Shown: piece by piece, positions 1-5,401 of the stretch
Layout of the letters: each line of letters begins with the position of its first letter
Numbering within the stretch: the stretch's first letter is position 1
Assembly: GCA_003601725.1 (NCBI GenBank)
Contig: PIYJ01000079.1
Coordinates: 1 to 5,521, forward strand
Direction of reading: 5' to 3'
Length of the DNA: 5,521 nt
Source: Candidatus Bathyarchaeota archaeon
GTDB lineage: Archaea > Thermoproteota > Bathyarchaeia > Bathyarchaeales > DTEX01
Position numbers and translations under genes: made by a program
Notes under the pieces: generated by a model
Database searches by the model: none
Seen by the model: the letters and a program-made list of their open reading frames with translations, nothing else
Told to the model about the DNA's origin: nothing

Positions 1-13
1 ATAGATTAAAACA

Positions 14-17
14 GAGG
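14..17 (+). promoter_or_regulatory. Shine-Dalgarno site of purB
   Basis: GAGG lies 9 nt before the ATG at 27. The purB frame has no stop between the window edge and 27, so this site, together with the family-typical N-terminus that follows the ATG, is what fixes the start at 27. Confidence 0.7.
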
Positions 18-26
18 CGACAAGCA

Positions 27-1394
27 ATGCCCATTCTCCCCATAGATACAGGCCGCTACGGAACCCCTGAGATGCTTAAGATCTTCGAAGAGGAGAATTA
101 TGTTCAAAAGCTCCTTGATGTTGAGGCGGCGCTTGCCTGGGCACACGCTCAAGTCGGTAACATCCCGAAAGAGGATGCTGAAAAGATTGAGAGGATGGCC
201 TCAACGAAGTACGTCAAGGTCAGCAGGATAAAGGAGATAGAGAAGGAGATTAAACATGACATAATGTCTCTTGTCCGCGCCTTCGCGGAGGTCTGCGGAC
301 CAAGCGGCGCATACATCCATCTTGGAATAACAAGCTACGACGTGGTTGACACTGCTAAAGCGCTTCAGCTCAAAGAGGCCGTAGAAATAATAGGCCGGAA
401 ACTTGACGAGCTGGAGCTCGTCCTTCTCAGACAAGCGGATCGCTACAAGGAGACAATCATGATCGGTAGGACTCACGGGCAGCATGCTCTTCCAATAACC
501 TTTGGCCTAAAGCTTTCTGTTTGGATGCGGGAGATCTCGAGGCATATTCAGAGGCTTCGAGAATGCAAAGAGCGTTTGATAGTCGGCAAGATGAGCGGAG
601 CCGTGGGAACGCAGGCGGGCTTGGGAACTCACGCCTTGAAGATCCAAGAGCTCGTGATGGAAAGACTGGGAGTGAAAGCCGCGGAGGTCTCCACCCAGAT
701 AATTCAGAGAGATAGGCATGCTGAGCTCATATGCATCTTAGCGATGATAGCGTCTACACTGGACAAGTTTGCAACCGAGATCAGGGAGCTCCAAAGAACA
801 GAGATCAGCGAGGTCTTTGAGCCTTTCAAACGTGAAAAGCAGGTAGGCAGCTCAACTATGCCTCATAAACGGAACCCTGAGCTCTGCGAGAGGATATGCG
901 GCTTAGCGAAGATTGTAAGAGGCCTAGTGGTTCCAGCGTTGGAGAATATTCCTACATGGCATGAGAGGGATCTTACTCAATCATCCTCTGAGAGGTTCCT
1001 CATTCCGGAAGCTTGCGTTCTAGTTGACTATATGCTTCATCTGATGATAGGGATATTGTCAAACCTTGAAGTTGACGAGGAAAGAATGAGAAGGAACATC
1101 GAGTTGACTCAGGGACGAACGATGTCTGAGGCCGTTATGATGGCATTAGCCAAGAAAGGGATGAACCGACAAGAGGCGCATGAGCTTGTTCGAAGACTCG
1201 TGATCCAAAGCATAGCTGAGAAGATACCCTTTAAGGAAGTCTTAATGCGTAATGAAACGGTCTCTTCTCTCCTAAGCGAGGAGGAGATAGAGGAGGCGCT
1301 GAGACCTGAAAAATACTTGGGGACAACAGTAACGCAGGTCGAGCTAGCCGTAAAAAAGACAATCGAGGAGAGACGTGCAAGAGGACTAAATTGA
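27..1394 (+). CDS. purB: Adenylosuccinate lyase
   Basis: Cytosolic enzyme of the fumarase/aspartase superfamily. It catalyses two fumarate-releasing steps: SAICAR to AICAR in purine synthesis, and adenylosuccinate to AMP. The 455-residue protein is full length for the archaeal type. It opens with the usual PIDTGRYGTPEM block (residues 5-16). Visible signature parts are KHD at 77-79, HLGITSYDVVDTA at 98-110, GRTHGQHALPITFG at 147-160 (H150 is the expected general acid), GKMSGAVGT at 187-195, and the superfamily signature GSSTMPHKRNP at 274-284, the flexible loop with the catalytic serine. WHERDLTQSSSERF follows at 311-324. No key residue is missing. The ATG at 27 has GAGG 9 nt upstream. The gene appears to stand alone: the next gene starts about 180 nt downstream after terminator-like sequence. 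No regulatory site for it is visible because the window begins only 26 nt upstream. Confidence 0.97.
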   Translation: MPILPIDTGRYGTPEMLKIFEEENYVQKLLDVEAALAWAHAQVGNIPKEDAEKIERMASTKYVKVSRIKEIEKEIKHDIMSLVRAFAEVCGPSGAYIHLGITSYDVVDTAKALQLKEAVEIIGRKLDELELVLLRQADRYKETIMIGRTHGQHALPITFGLKLSVWMREISRHIQRLRECKERLIVGKMSGAVGTQAGLGTHALKIQELVMERLGVKAAEVSTQIIQRDRHAELICILAMIASTLDKFATEIRELQRTEISEVFEPFKREKQVGSSTMPHKRNPELCERICGLAKIVRGLVVPALENIPTWHERDLTQSSSERFLIPEACVLVDYMLHLMIGILSNLEVDEERMRRNIELTQGRTMSEAVMMALAKKGMNRQEAHELVRRLVIQSIAEKIPFKEVLMRNETVSSLLSEEEIEEALRPEKYLGTTVTQVELAVKKTIEERRARGLN

Positions 1395-1408
1395 AAAGCC
1401 AAACGGAA

Positions 1409-1450
1409 CGTAAGAATCGTCACAAGTTTATCTTTACGAGAATCCTTTTT
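1409..1450 (+). terminator. Candidate purB terminator (hairpin plus T5)
   Basis: CGTAAGA (1409-1415) can pair with TCTTTACG (1431-1438) as seven base pairs with one bulged T, leaving a 15-nt loop. TTTTT follows at 1446-1450, about 50 nt after the purB stop. Archaeal termination mainly needs the T tract, so the hairpin may be incidental or may act on the transcript end. Confidence 0.4.
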
Positions 1451-1518
1451 CTGACCTCATTGCCTTTTGAAAGATGCATCGAAACCTTATCGGAAGAGGG
1501 CGAAGAAAAGGAGCTATC

Positions 1519-1536
1519 TTAAAATAATCTTTTTTT
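1519..1536 (+). promoter_or_regulatory. AT-rich box and T7 tract before the ABC cassette
   Basis: TTAAAATAA (1519-1527) resembles an archaeal TATA box; initiation about 25 nt downstream would give a short leader that includes the GGGGA before the TTG at 1574. A run of seven T (1530-1536) follows directly and could instead be a second termination site for purB. The sequence cannot separate the two roles. A second possible box, GATATTTA, lies at 1542-1549 and would imply an almost leaderless message. The rest of 1395-1573 holds no convincing gene. Confidence 0.3.
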
Positions 1537-1573
1537 CCTTTGATATTTACCAGACTGCTATTGGGGAATCGCC

Positions 1574-2305
1574 TTGGAGAATGCTATTGAAATCATTAAT
1601 CTGCATAAGCGCTTCGGCGAAGTTAAGGCTCTGGACGGGCTTAGCTTCACCGTTAGACCTGGGGAGATTTACGGGTTAATCGGTCCGAACGGAGCGGGTA
1701 AGACGACTGCTCTGAGGATATTAGCCACTCTCATTAAGCCATCCGCAGGTTCAGCCAGAATATTCGGCTTAGATGTCGAAAAGAATCCGAATGATGTCAG
1801 GAGGATCATTAGCTACCTCCCAGAAGAGGCGGGGGCATACAAGAATCTTTCAGGACTTGAATATCTTGAATTCATGGCGGCCTTTTACTTCGCGAACAAA
1901 GAAGAGGCTCAAGAATCGATTCTGGAGGCTGCGAGGATCTCTGGTTTAGGTAAAAGATTGAAGGATAAAGTTAAAACATACAGTAAGGGGATGACTCGAA
2001 GGCTTCTCATAGCTAGAGCACTGATGATGAAGCCTAGATTAGCCATTCTGGATGAACCGACAAGCGGCTTGGACATCATACATGCCCATCACATCAGAAG
2101 AGTCATACAGAACTACGTTGAAAAGCATGGAGTAACCGTCATGCTCTCAAGCCATAACATGTTGGAAGTTGAGTTCCTCTGTACTCGTGTCGCTCTCATA
2201 AACCGAGGGAGGATTCTGATTGAGGGAACCCCCGACGAGATAAAATCGAGATACGGAGTTGACAATCTGGAAGAGGCATTCATGGAGGCTACGGGAAGTG
2301 CCTAG
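1574..2305 (+). CDS. ABC-2 type exporter, ATP-binding protein (NatA/DrrA-like)
   Basis: Nucleotide-binding subunit of a membrane exporter, on the cytoplasmic face, hydrolysing ATP to drive the permease encoded next. The 243-residue protein has Walker A GPNGAGKTT at 37-45, a Q-loop region YLPEE at 81-85 with Glu84 at the usual Gln position, signature YSKGMTRRL at 136-144 in place of LSGGQ, Walker B LAILDEPTSGLD at 157-168 with catalytic Glu161, and H-loop His194 in SSHNMLEVE. The tail LEEAFMEATG (232-241) is typical of the DrrA/NatA/CcmA branch, where the Glu in the Q loop and the K-G-M signature are common. The start is TTG at 1574, with GGGGA six nt before it; the nearby ATG at 1581 is out of frame. 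The gene overlaps the permease gene by 8 nt, so the two are co-expressed. The substrate (drug, ion, lipid or peptide) cannot be told from sequence. Confidence 0.93.
   Translation: MENAIEIINLHKRFGEVKALDGLSFTVRPGEIYGLIGPNGAGKTTALRILATLIKPSAGSARIFGLDVEKNPNDVRRIISYLPEEAGAYKNLSGLEYLEFMAAFYFANKEEAQESILEAARISGLGKRLKDKVKTYSKGMTRRLLIARALMMKPRLAILDEPTSGLDIIHAHHIRRVIQNYVEKHGVTVMLSSHNMLEVEFLCTRVALINRGRILIEGTPDEIKSRYGVDNLEEAFMEATGSA
2284..2288 (+). promoter_or_regulatory. Shine-Dalgarno site deciding the permease start
   Basis: GGAGG, inside the end of the ATPase gene, lies exactly 9 nt before GTG at 2298. The frame is also open upstream to a TTG at 2259, but residues from there would have no ribosome site of this quality and would precede the normal family N-terminus. 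Confidence 0.75.
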
Positions 2306-3590
2306 TGCATTAAGCAACCTCGTGAAGAAGGAGATCAAAGAGATGCTTAGAGATCCGAAGATTCTCCTAGGCATGGTGCTGATGCCGCTTATCGTGTTTC
2401 CTATAATGGGCGCCGCGATAAACATGTCAACTTCAACGATTGAGAAGTCGATGAGAACCGCCACCCTAGCCGTTATGAAGCTTGATCATGGACCGATGGC
2501 AGATCAGCTCATAGCATCTTTTAAAGCCTTAAACGTAAGCCTTCTGGAGATTCAAGCCTCACCAATCAATGAAGCTATTCGGAACCTTGAAAAGACGAAT
2601 ATTACGACCTTAATTGTGATTCCACCGGGCTTTACTGAGAACTTGACTTCGGGACTTAAGGGAGAGCTAGATGTCTACGCGATACTCAGAAGCATCAGCC
2701 TATCAGAGGGAGCAAAAGCCTCCGCGGCTAACGCCCCCATAAGCATCTACGAGAAGACGCTGGTCTATCAAGCCGTTAAACAAGCATTTCCAGATAGGAA
2801 ACCTGAAAACGTTCTCGACCCGATCGCCGTGAAGAGCTATGTCATGTTTAGGGGGAGGCTGCTGAACATCTCACCTGAGTTTCTGCAGGGAATCTTCATG
2901 TCTCAATCTTTCGGCTTCCCAATGGTCATAATGCTTCTGCTGATCTCAGCGATGCAGATAGCGGCAACATCAATCTCTATAGAGAAAGAAGAGAAGACAT
3001 TAGAGACCTTACTGACCTTGCCCGTTAGAAGGCTAAGCATACTTGCAGGAAAACTAGCAGGCTCAATAGTTGTAGCTGCAGCAGGAGCTATCGCAGCCAT
3101 CATCGGCGTCAACTTTTATGCTGCTTCCATCTTCAGTTTCGCGCCTGCCGGTTCGGTTGATTTAGCGGAGTTGGGGCTTTCTCTTTCTCCTCTTGCGTAT
3201 TTTCTCCTCGGGGTGACGATGTTTGTAACGATAATCTCCGCATTGGCGCTTGCGATCTGTATTGCCGTCTTTTCTGAAAACGTTAGAGAGGCGCAGTCCC
3301 TTATTGGGCCTTTCAGTCTCATCGTGATTTTGCCTTCTTTAGTCTTGATGTTTGCGGATATTGATGTTCTGCCTTTCTATTTTCAGATAATCCTCTATTT
3401 GATGCCGTATACCCATTCGATATTAGCCTCTAAAGCTGCTTTCATAGGAGATTACATTACAATGCTTAGAAGCATAGCCTGCATTTCCCTCTTTACCATC
3501 GTAGTTCTATACATAGCTGCAAAGATTTTCACCACAGAAAAGGTCATAACAGCAAGGCTTACATTGAGAAAGCCGAAAATAAGACAATAA
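2298..3590 (+). CDS. ABC-2 type exporter permease (NatB/YhaP-like)
   Basis: Membrane subunit paired with the preceding ATPase. From the GTG at 2298 it is 430 residues, in the usual range for NatB-like permeases with a large outer domain. The order is: a short cytoplasmic N-terminus, LVKKEIKEMLRDPKI (8-22), the hallmark amphipathic lead-in; a first membrane helix about 23-43; an external soluble domain about 44-200 with NxT/NxS sequons; then some six hydrophobic segments, roughly 203-226, 252-278, 297-325, 337-353, 359-380 and 392-410. The cytoplasmic motif EKEEKTLETLLTLPVRR (229-245) is the conserved ABC-2 element thought to contact the ATPase. GTG is preferred over the upstream TTG at 2259 because GGAGG lies 9 nt before it. 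It overlaps the ATPase stop by 8 nt, implying translational coupling. The substrate is unknown. NatB proteins export sodium in Bacillus, but near relatives export other things, so no symbol is given. Confidence 0.92.
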   Translation: MPSALSNLVKKEIKEMLRDPKILLGMVLMPLIVFPIMGAAINMSTSTIEKSMRTATLAVMKLDHGPMADQLIASFKALNVSLLEIQASPINEAIRNLEKTNITTLIVIPPGFTENLTSGLKGELDVYAILRSISLSEGAKASAANAPISIYEKTLVYQAVKQAFPDRKPENVLDPIAVKSYVMFRGRLLNISPEFLQGIFMSQSFGFPMVIMLLLISAMQIAATSISIEKEEKTLETLLTLPVRRLSILAGKLAGSIVVAAAGAIAAIIGVNFYAASIFSFAPAGSVDLAELGLSLSPLAYFLLGVTMFVTIISALALAICIAVFSENVREAQSLIGPFSLIVILPSLVLMFADIDVLPFYFQIILYLMPYTHSILASKAAFIGDYITMLRSIACISLFTIVVLYIAAKIFTTEKVITARLTLRKPKIRQ

Positions 3591-3619
3591 CCGACAAAAC
3601 AATAACTACCCAAAAATCC

Positions 3620-3686
3620 TTTTCAGCCGATATTGTCATCTTATTCAATAAGATCCAGCTTTCAGAAGATATAAACTGGCTGAAAA
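3620..3686 (+). promoter_or_regulatory. Repeat-rich putative operator/promoter region of the UxuA-like gene
   Basis: The 137-nt gap between the permease and the UxuA-like gene carries several overlapping repeats. TTTTCAGCC (3620-3628) is a perfect inverted match to GGCTGAAAA (3678-3686). TTTCAG plus GATAT spaced by two bases occurs twice in direct orientation (3621-3633 and 3660-3672). The second TTTCAG (3660-3665) and the inverted CTGAAA (3680-3685) sit 14 nt apart around a TATA-like GATATAAA (3668-3675). A factor bound to that pair would cover the TATA box, so repression is the simplest reading. TTTT at 3620-3623 could also help end the exporter transcript. These matches are read directly; the regulatory role is inferred. 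Confidence 0.5.
3638..3654. repeat. 17-nt palindrome, possible operator
   Basis: ATCTTATT (3638-3645) and AATAAGAT (3647-3654) are perfect inverted arms of 8 bp around a single C at 3646. This is the form expected of a homodimeric helix-turn-helix site and is too tight to fold well as an RNA hairpin. It lies 14 nt upstream of the TATA-like box at 3668-3675. Confidence 0.5.
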
Positions 3687-3703
3687 CAGAGAATGAAGAT
3701 CAA

Positions 3704-3710
3704 TTTAAAT
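3704..3710 (+). promoter_or_regulatory. Second TATA-like box
   Basis: TTTAAAT lies 17 nt before the ATG at 3728. If it is the working TATA box, transcription would begin near 3733, after that ATG, and translation would have to start at 3752-3764. GATATAAA at 3668-3675 is the competing box and would leave the ATG at 3728 inside the message. Confidence 0.3.
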
Positions 3711-3727
3711 TCAAATCGGATAAATAG

Positions 3728-4723
3728 ATGAAAGAACCCGAAAAATTGAGGATGCTCGAATTGATGAGAATCGCCGTATGGAGCGGAGACCTTTCCAATT
3801 CATACCTAAGAAAAGTGACGCAGCTAGGTGCAGATTGTATCGACTTTAACCGTGTAGACTGCTTCTTAGGAGTTAAAGAGAAAGGTTATCCTAAATTGGA
3901 TGCTGTTTTAAGGATTAAAAAGAAGATTCGAAGTTTCGGTTTGGAGATCAACCGTGTCACCCTGCCTGAGATGACTGAGAGATTCATGAAGGATAAGCCA
4001 TCTGGGGAGAGGGAACTCGAGAATACGTGTAAGGCCTTGAAGGTATTCGGTGAGGCGGGGATACCTATTGCGAGACAAAGATTTGCCGGCAGCACTTTTG
4101 ATTATCTGATGACGCGTTACCATTCGAGGCATAGAGGGGGATACGTATCCCGCGGAGAAATCTTAAGATTGACCCGAGAGAAGTCGAGCATACCGACGTT
4201 GGAGGAGCTAGAAGACTGGTGGGAGCATTTCCGCCGTGTCTATGAACATCTCGTTCCGATAGCGGAAGATTATGATATAAAGCTTGGAATTCACCCTTCG
4301 GATACTCCGCTTCCCGGCACCCCGCTGGGAAGCTTGGGATTCCACAGAGTTATGGATGAGTTTCCAAGCCGATATGTGGGTTATATTTACTGCTGCGGAA
4401 CAAGGGCTGAGGCAGGAGGGCTTCCACTCGTCTTGGATGAAATAAACAATTACGGAAGGAAAGGGCGCATCTTCGAGGTTCACCTTCGAAATGTAAGGGG
4501 AAGCTTAGCTACCTCCGGCGGATTCGAAGAGGTTCTTCTAGACGACGGAGATATGAACATGTTCAAGATCATCTTGGAGTTAAAAAGAGTAGGATTCGAT
4601 GGATGTTTGAATCCGGATCATATCCCGAAGATTGAGGGAGACGGCCCGAACGCTCATCACGGCCTCGCCTATTCGATTGGGTACATAAAAGCTATGCTTG
4701 CCGCTCTAGCCGCCCTTCCTTAA
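3728..4723 (+). CDS. UxuA-family mannonate dehydratase-like TIM-barrel enzyme
   Basis: Probable cytosolic metal-dependent sugar-acid dehydratase. The UxuA family turns D-mannonate into 2-keto-3-deoxy-D-gluconate in hexuronate breakdown. Family landmarks in the 331-residue reading are GIHPSDTPLPG (187-197), YCCGT (221-225), VHLRNV (251-256), FEEVLLDDGDMNM (266-278), NPDHIP (295-300) and HHGLAYSIGYIKAML (310-324). The four Mn-ligand positions known from the Streptococcus suis enzyme are matched by H189, C222, H252 and D297; H298 matches the catalytic His and Y315 may match the catalytic Tyr. The Arg of the usual RPDHG motif is Asn295, and Gly is Ile299. The protein is shorter than most UxuA (about 350-400). 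Coordinates give the longest ATG reading; TTG 3761 or ATG 3764, after GAGG at 3748-3751, may be the true start (320 or 319 residues). No other hexuronate gene is in the window, so the exact substrate is open. A repeat-rich control region precedes it. Confidence 0.8.
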   Translation: MKEPEKLRMLELMRIAVWSGDLSNSYLRKVTQLGADCIDFNRVDCFLGVKEKGYPKLDAVLRIKKKIRSFGLEINRVTLPEMTERFMKDKPSGERELENTCKALKVFGEAGIPIARQRFAGSTFDYLMTRYHSRHRGGYVSRGEILRLTREKSSIPTLEELEDWWEHFRRVYEHLVPIAEDYDIKLGIHPSDTPLPGTPLGSLGFHRVMDEFPSRYVGYIYCCGTRAEAGGLPLVLDEINNYGRKGRIFEVHLRNVRGSLATSGGFEEVLLDDGDMNMFKIILELKRVGFDGCLNPDHIPKIEGDGPNAHHGLAYSIGYIKAMLAALAALP

Positions 4724-4733
4724 GTGAAAGCCT

Positions 4734-4807
4734 CTGCTCTGAAAATATCCAGAGAGCCCCTCGCAAATGCGTCTTTTCAAGCAACTCGAACAGTGTAGGC
4801 TCAGCAG
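4734..4807 (+). other. Possible structured RNA between the UxuA-like gene and thiW
   Basis: GGCTCAGCAG (4798-4807) can pair with two separated pieces, CTGCT (4734-4738) and GAGCC (4754-4758). The 15 nt between those pieces hold a short CTG/CAG stem (4739-4741 with 4750-4752), and the main loop holds CGCAAATGCG (4762-4771), a 4-bp mini-hairpin followed by TCTTTTC. This could be a branched leader of thiW, or a terminator of the preceding gene with TTTT at 4774-4777, or chance. The conserved TPP-riboswitch core is not present. Confidence 0.25.
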
Positions 4808-4853
4808 GGAAAAATAGAAATTCAACGAAACTAGAAGATTCATAAAAATCCAC

Positions 4854-4859
4854 GGGAGA
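4854..4859 (+). promoter_or_regulatory. Shine-Dalgarno site of thiW
   Basis: GGGAGA, with its GGAG ending 9 nt before the TTG at 4868. There is no ATG in this frame until the conserved membrane region, so this site is the main reason to begin thiW at the TTG. An AT-rich stretch at about 4809-4816 (AAAAATAG) might be the TATA box, but this is weak. Confidence 0.65.
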
Positions 4860-4867
4860 ATTAACGG

Positions 4868-5401
4868 TTGATTGAAGATTCACCTCGAGAAAAAGATAAG
4901 ACAGAGATCTCGGCAGCTCATATAAGGAGAATCACTCTCTCAGCGGTGCTGACAGCAACAGCGGTTATTCTGAGCCCTCTATATTTTTCGGCCGGCACAA
5001 CCAAGTGTTTTCCAGCTCAACACATGATCAACGGAATTGCAGGGGTTCTCTTAGGACCATGGTATGCAGCTTTGATCGCCTTAGCGACTGGCATGATAAG
5101 AAATGCTCTTGGGTTAGGAACGATCTATGCATTTCCAGGCGGGATACCCGGCGCGTTAGTCGTTGGTTTCCTTCGCAACTACCTTAAGAATGATTACGCG
5201 GCTTTAACGGAACCCCTCGGCACAGTTGTGATAGGAGCTACAATAAGCGCCCTTCTCTTCGCTCCATGGCAGGGACATCCATTTTCATTGTCCTTCTTCT
5301 GGATAGCATTCGCAGCAAGCAGCATACCAGGATCGATTCTGGGATTCACCGTCTTGAAGGCGCTGCGGAGAACAGGAGTGATCAAACATATTGTTCGATG
5401 A
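4868..5401 (+). CDS. thiW: ThiW, predicted thiazole-specific ECF transporter S component
   Basis: Small integral membrane protein predicted to bind and import the thiazole precursor of thiamine (hydroxyethylthiazole) as the substrate-binding S component of an energy-coupling-factor transporter. The 177 residues match the family length. A charged, soluble N-terminus (1-18) is followed by about five to six hydrophobic segments. ThiW landmarks are KCFPAQHMINGIAGVLLGP (46-64), MIRNALGLGTIYAFPGGIPGA (a block at 76-96) and EPLGTVVIGATISALLFAP (115-133). The function is assigned in the literature mainly from thiamine-regulated gene context, so it is a family prediction. The start is TTG with GGGAGA upstream. 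The shared ECF ATPases and EcfT are not in the window; in group II ECF systems they are normally encoded elsewhere. The last 11 nt overlap the start of a P-loop NTPase gene, so the two are probably cotranscribed. No TPP riboswitch was seen upstream. Confidence 0.88.
   Translation: MIEDSPREKDKTEISAAHIRRITLSAVLTATAVILSPLYFSAGTTKCFPAQHMINGIAGVLLGPWYAALIALATGMIRNALGLGTIYAFPGGIPGALVVGFLRNYLKNDYAALTEPLGTVVIGATISALLFAPWQGHPFSLSFFWIAFAASSIPGSILGFTVLKALRRTGVIKHIVR
5375..5383 (+). promoter_or_regulatory. Shine-Dalgarno site of the P-loop gene, inside thiW
   Basis: GGAGTGATC matches the archaeal consensus GGAGGTGATC with one base missing. It lies within the thiW coding end, 7 nt before the TTG at 5391. 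It decides the start of the next gene, for which no ATG is available before the P-loop. Confidence 0.65.

Noticed and set aside
1395..1573. Box C/D guide RNA
   Set aside because: A CTGA-like D box is present at 1451-1454, but no RUGAUGA C box is correctly placed before it.
1467..1679. Open 70-codon + frame starting in the purB-ABC gap
   Set aside because: It has no convincing ribosome site, a low-complexity basic opening, and more than 100 nt overlapping the clearly real ABC ATPase in another frame. It looks like a chance open frame.
1574..3590. ABC cassette as a specific sodium or drug exporter
   Set aside because: The family resemblance is to NatAB/DrrAB in general; nothing in the sequence or neighbours fixes the substrate.
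4724..4867. TPP riboswitch before thiW
   Set aside because: The conserved CUGAGA core and the ACCUGAU...GGGUAAUACC-like second half are both absent; only generic short stems are seen.
4692..4883. Minus-strand open frame across the uxuA-like/thiW gap
   Set aside because: It overlaps the ends of two well-supported + strand genes and shows no recognisable domain. The composition fits chance.
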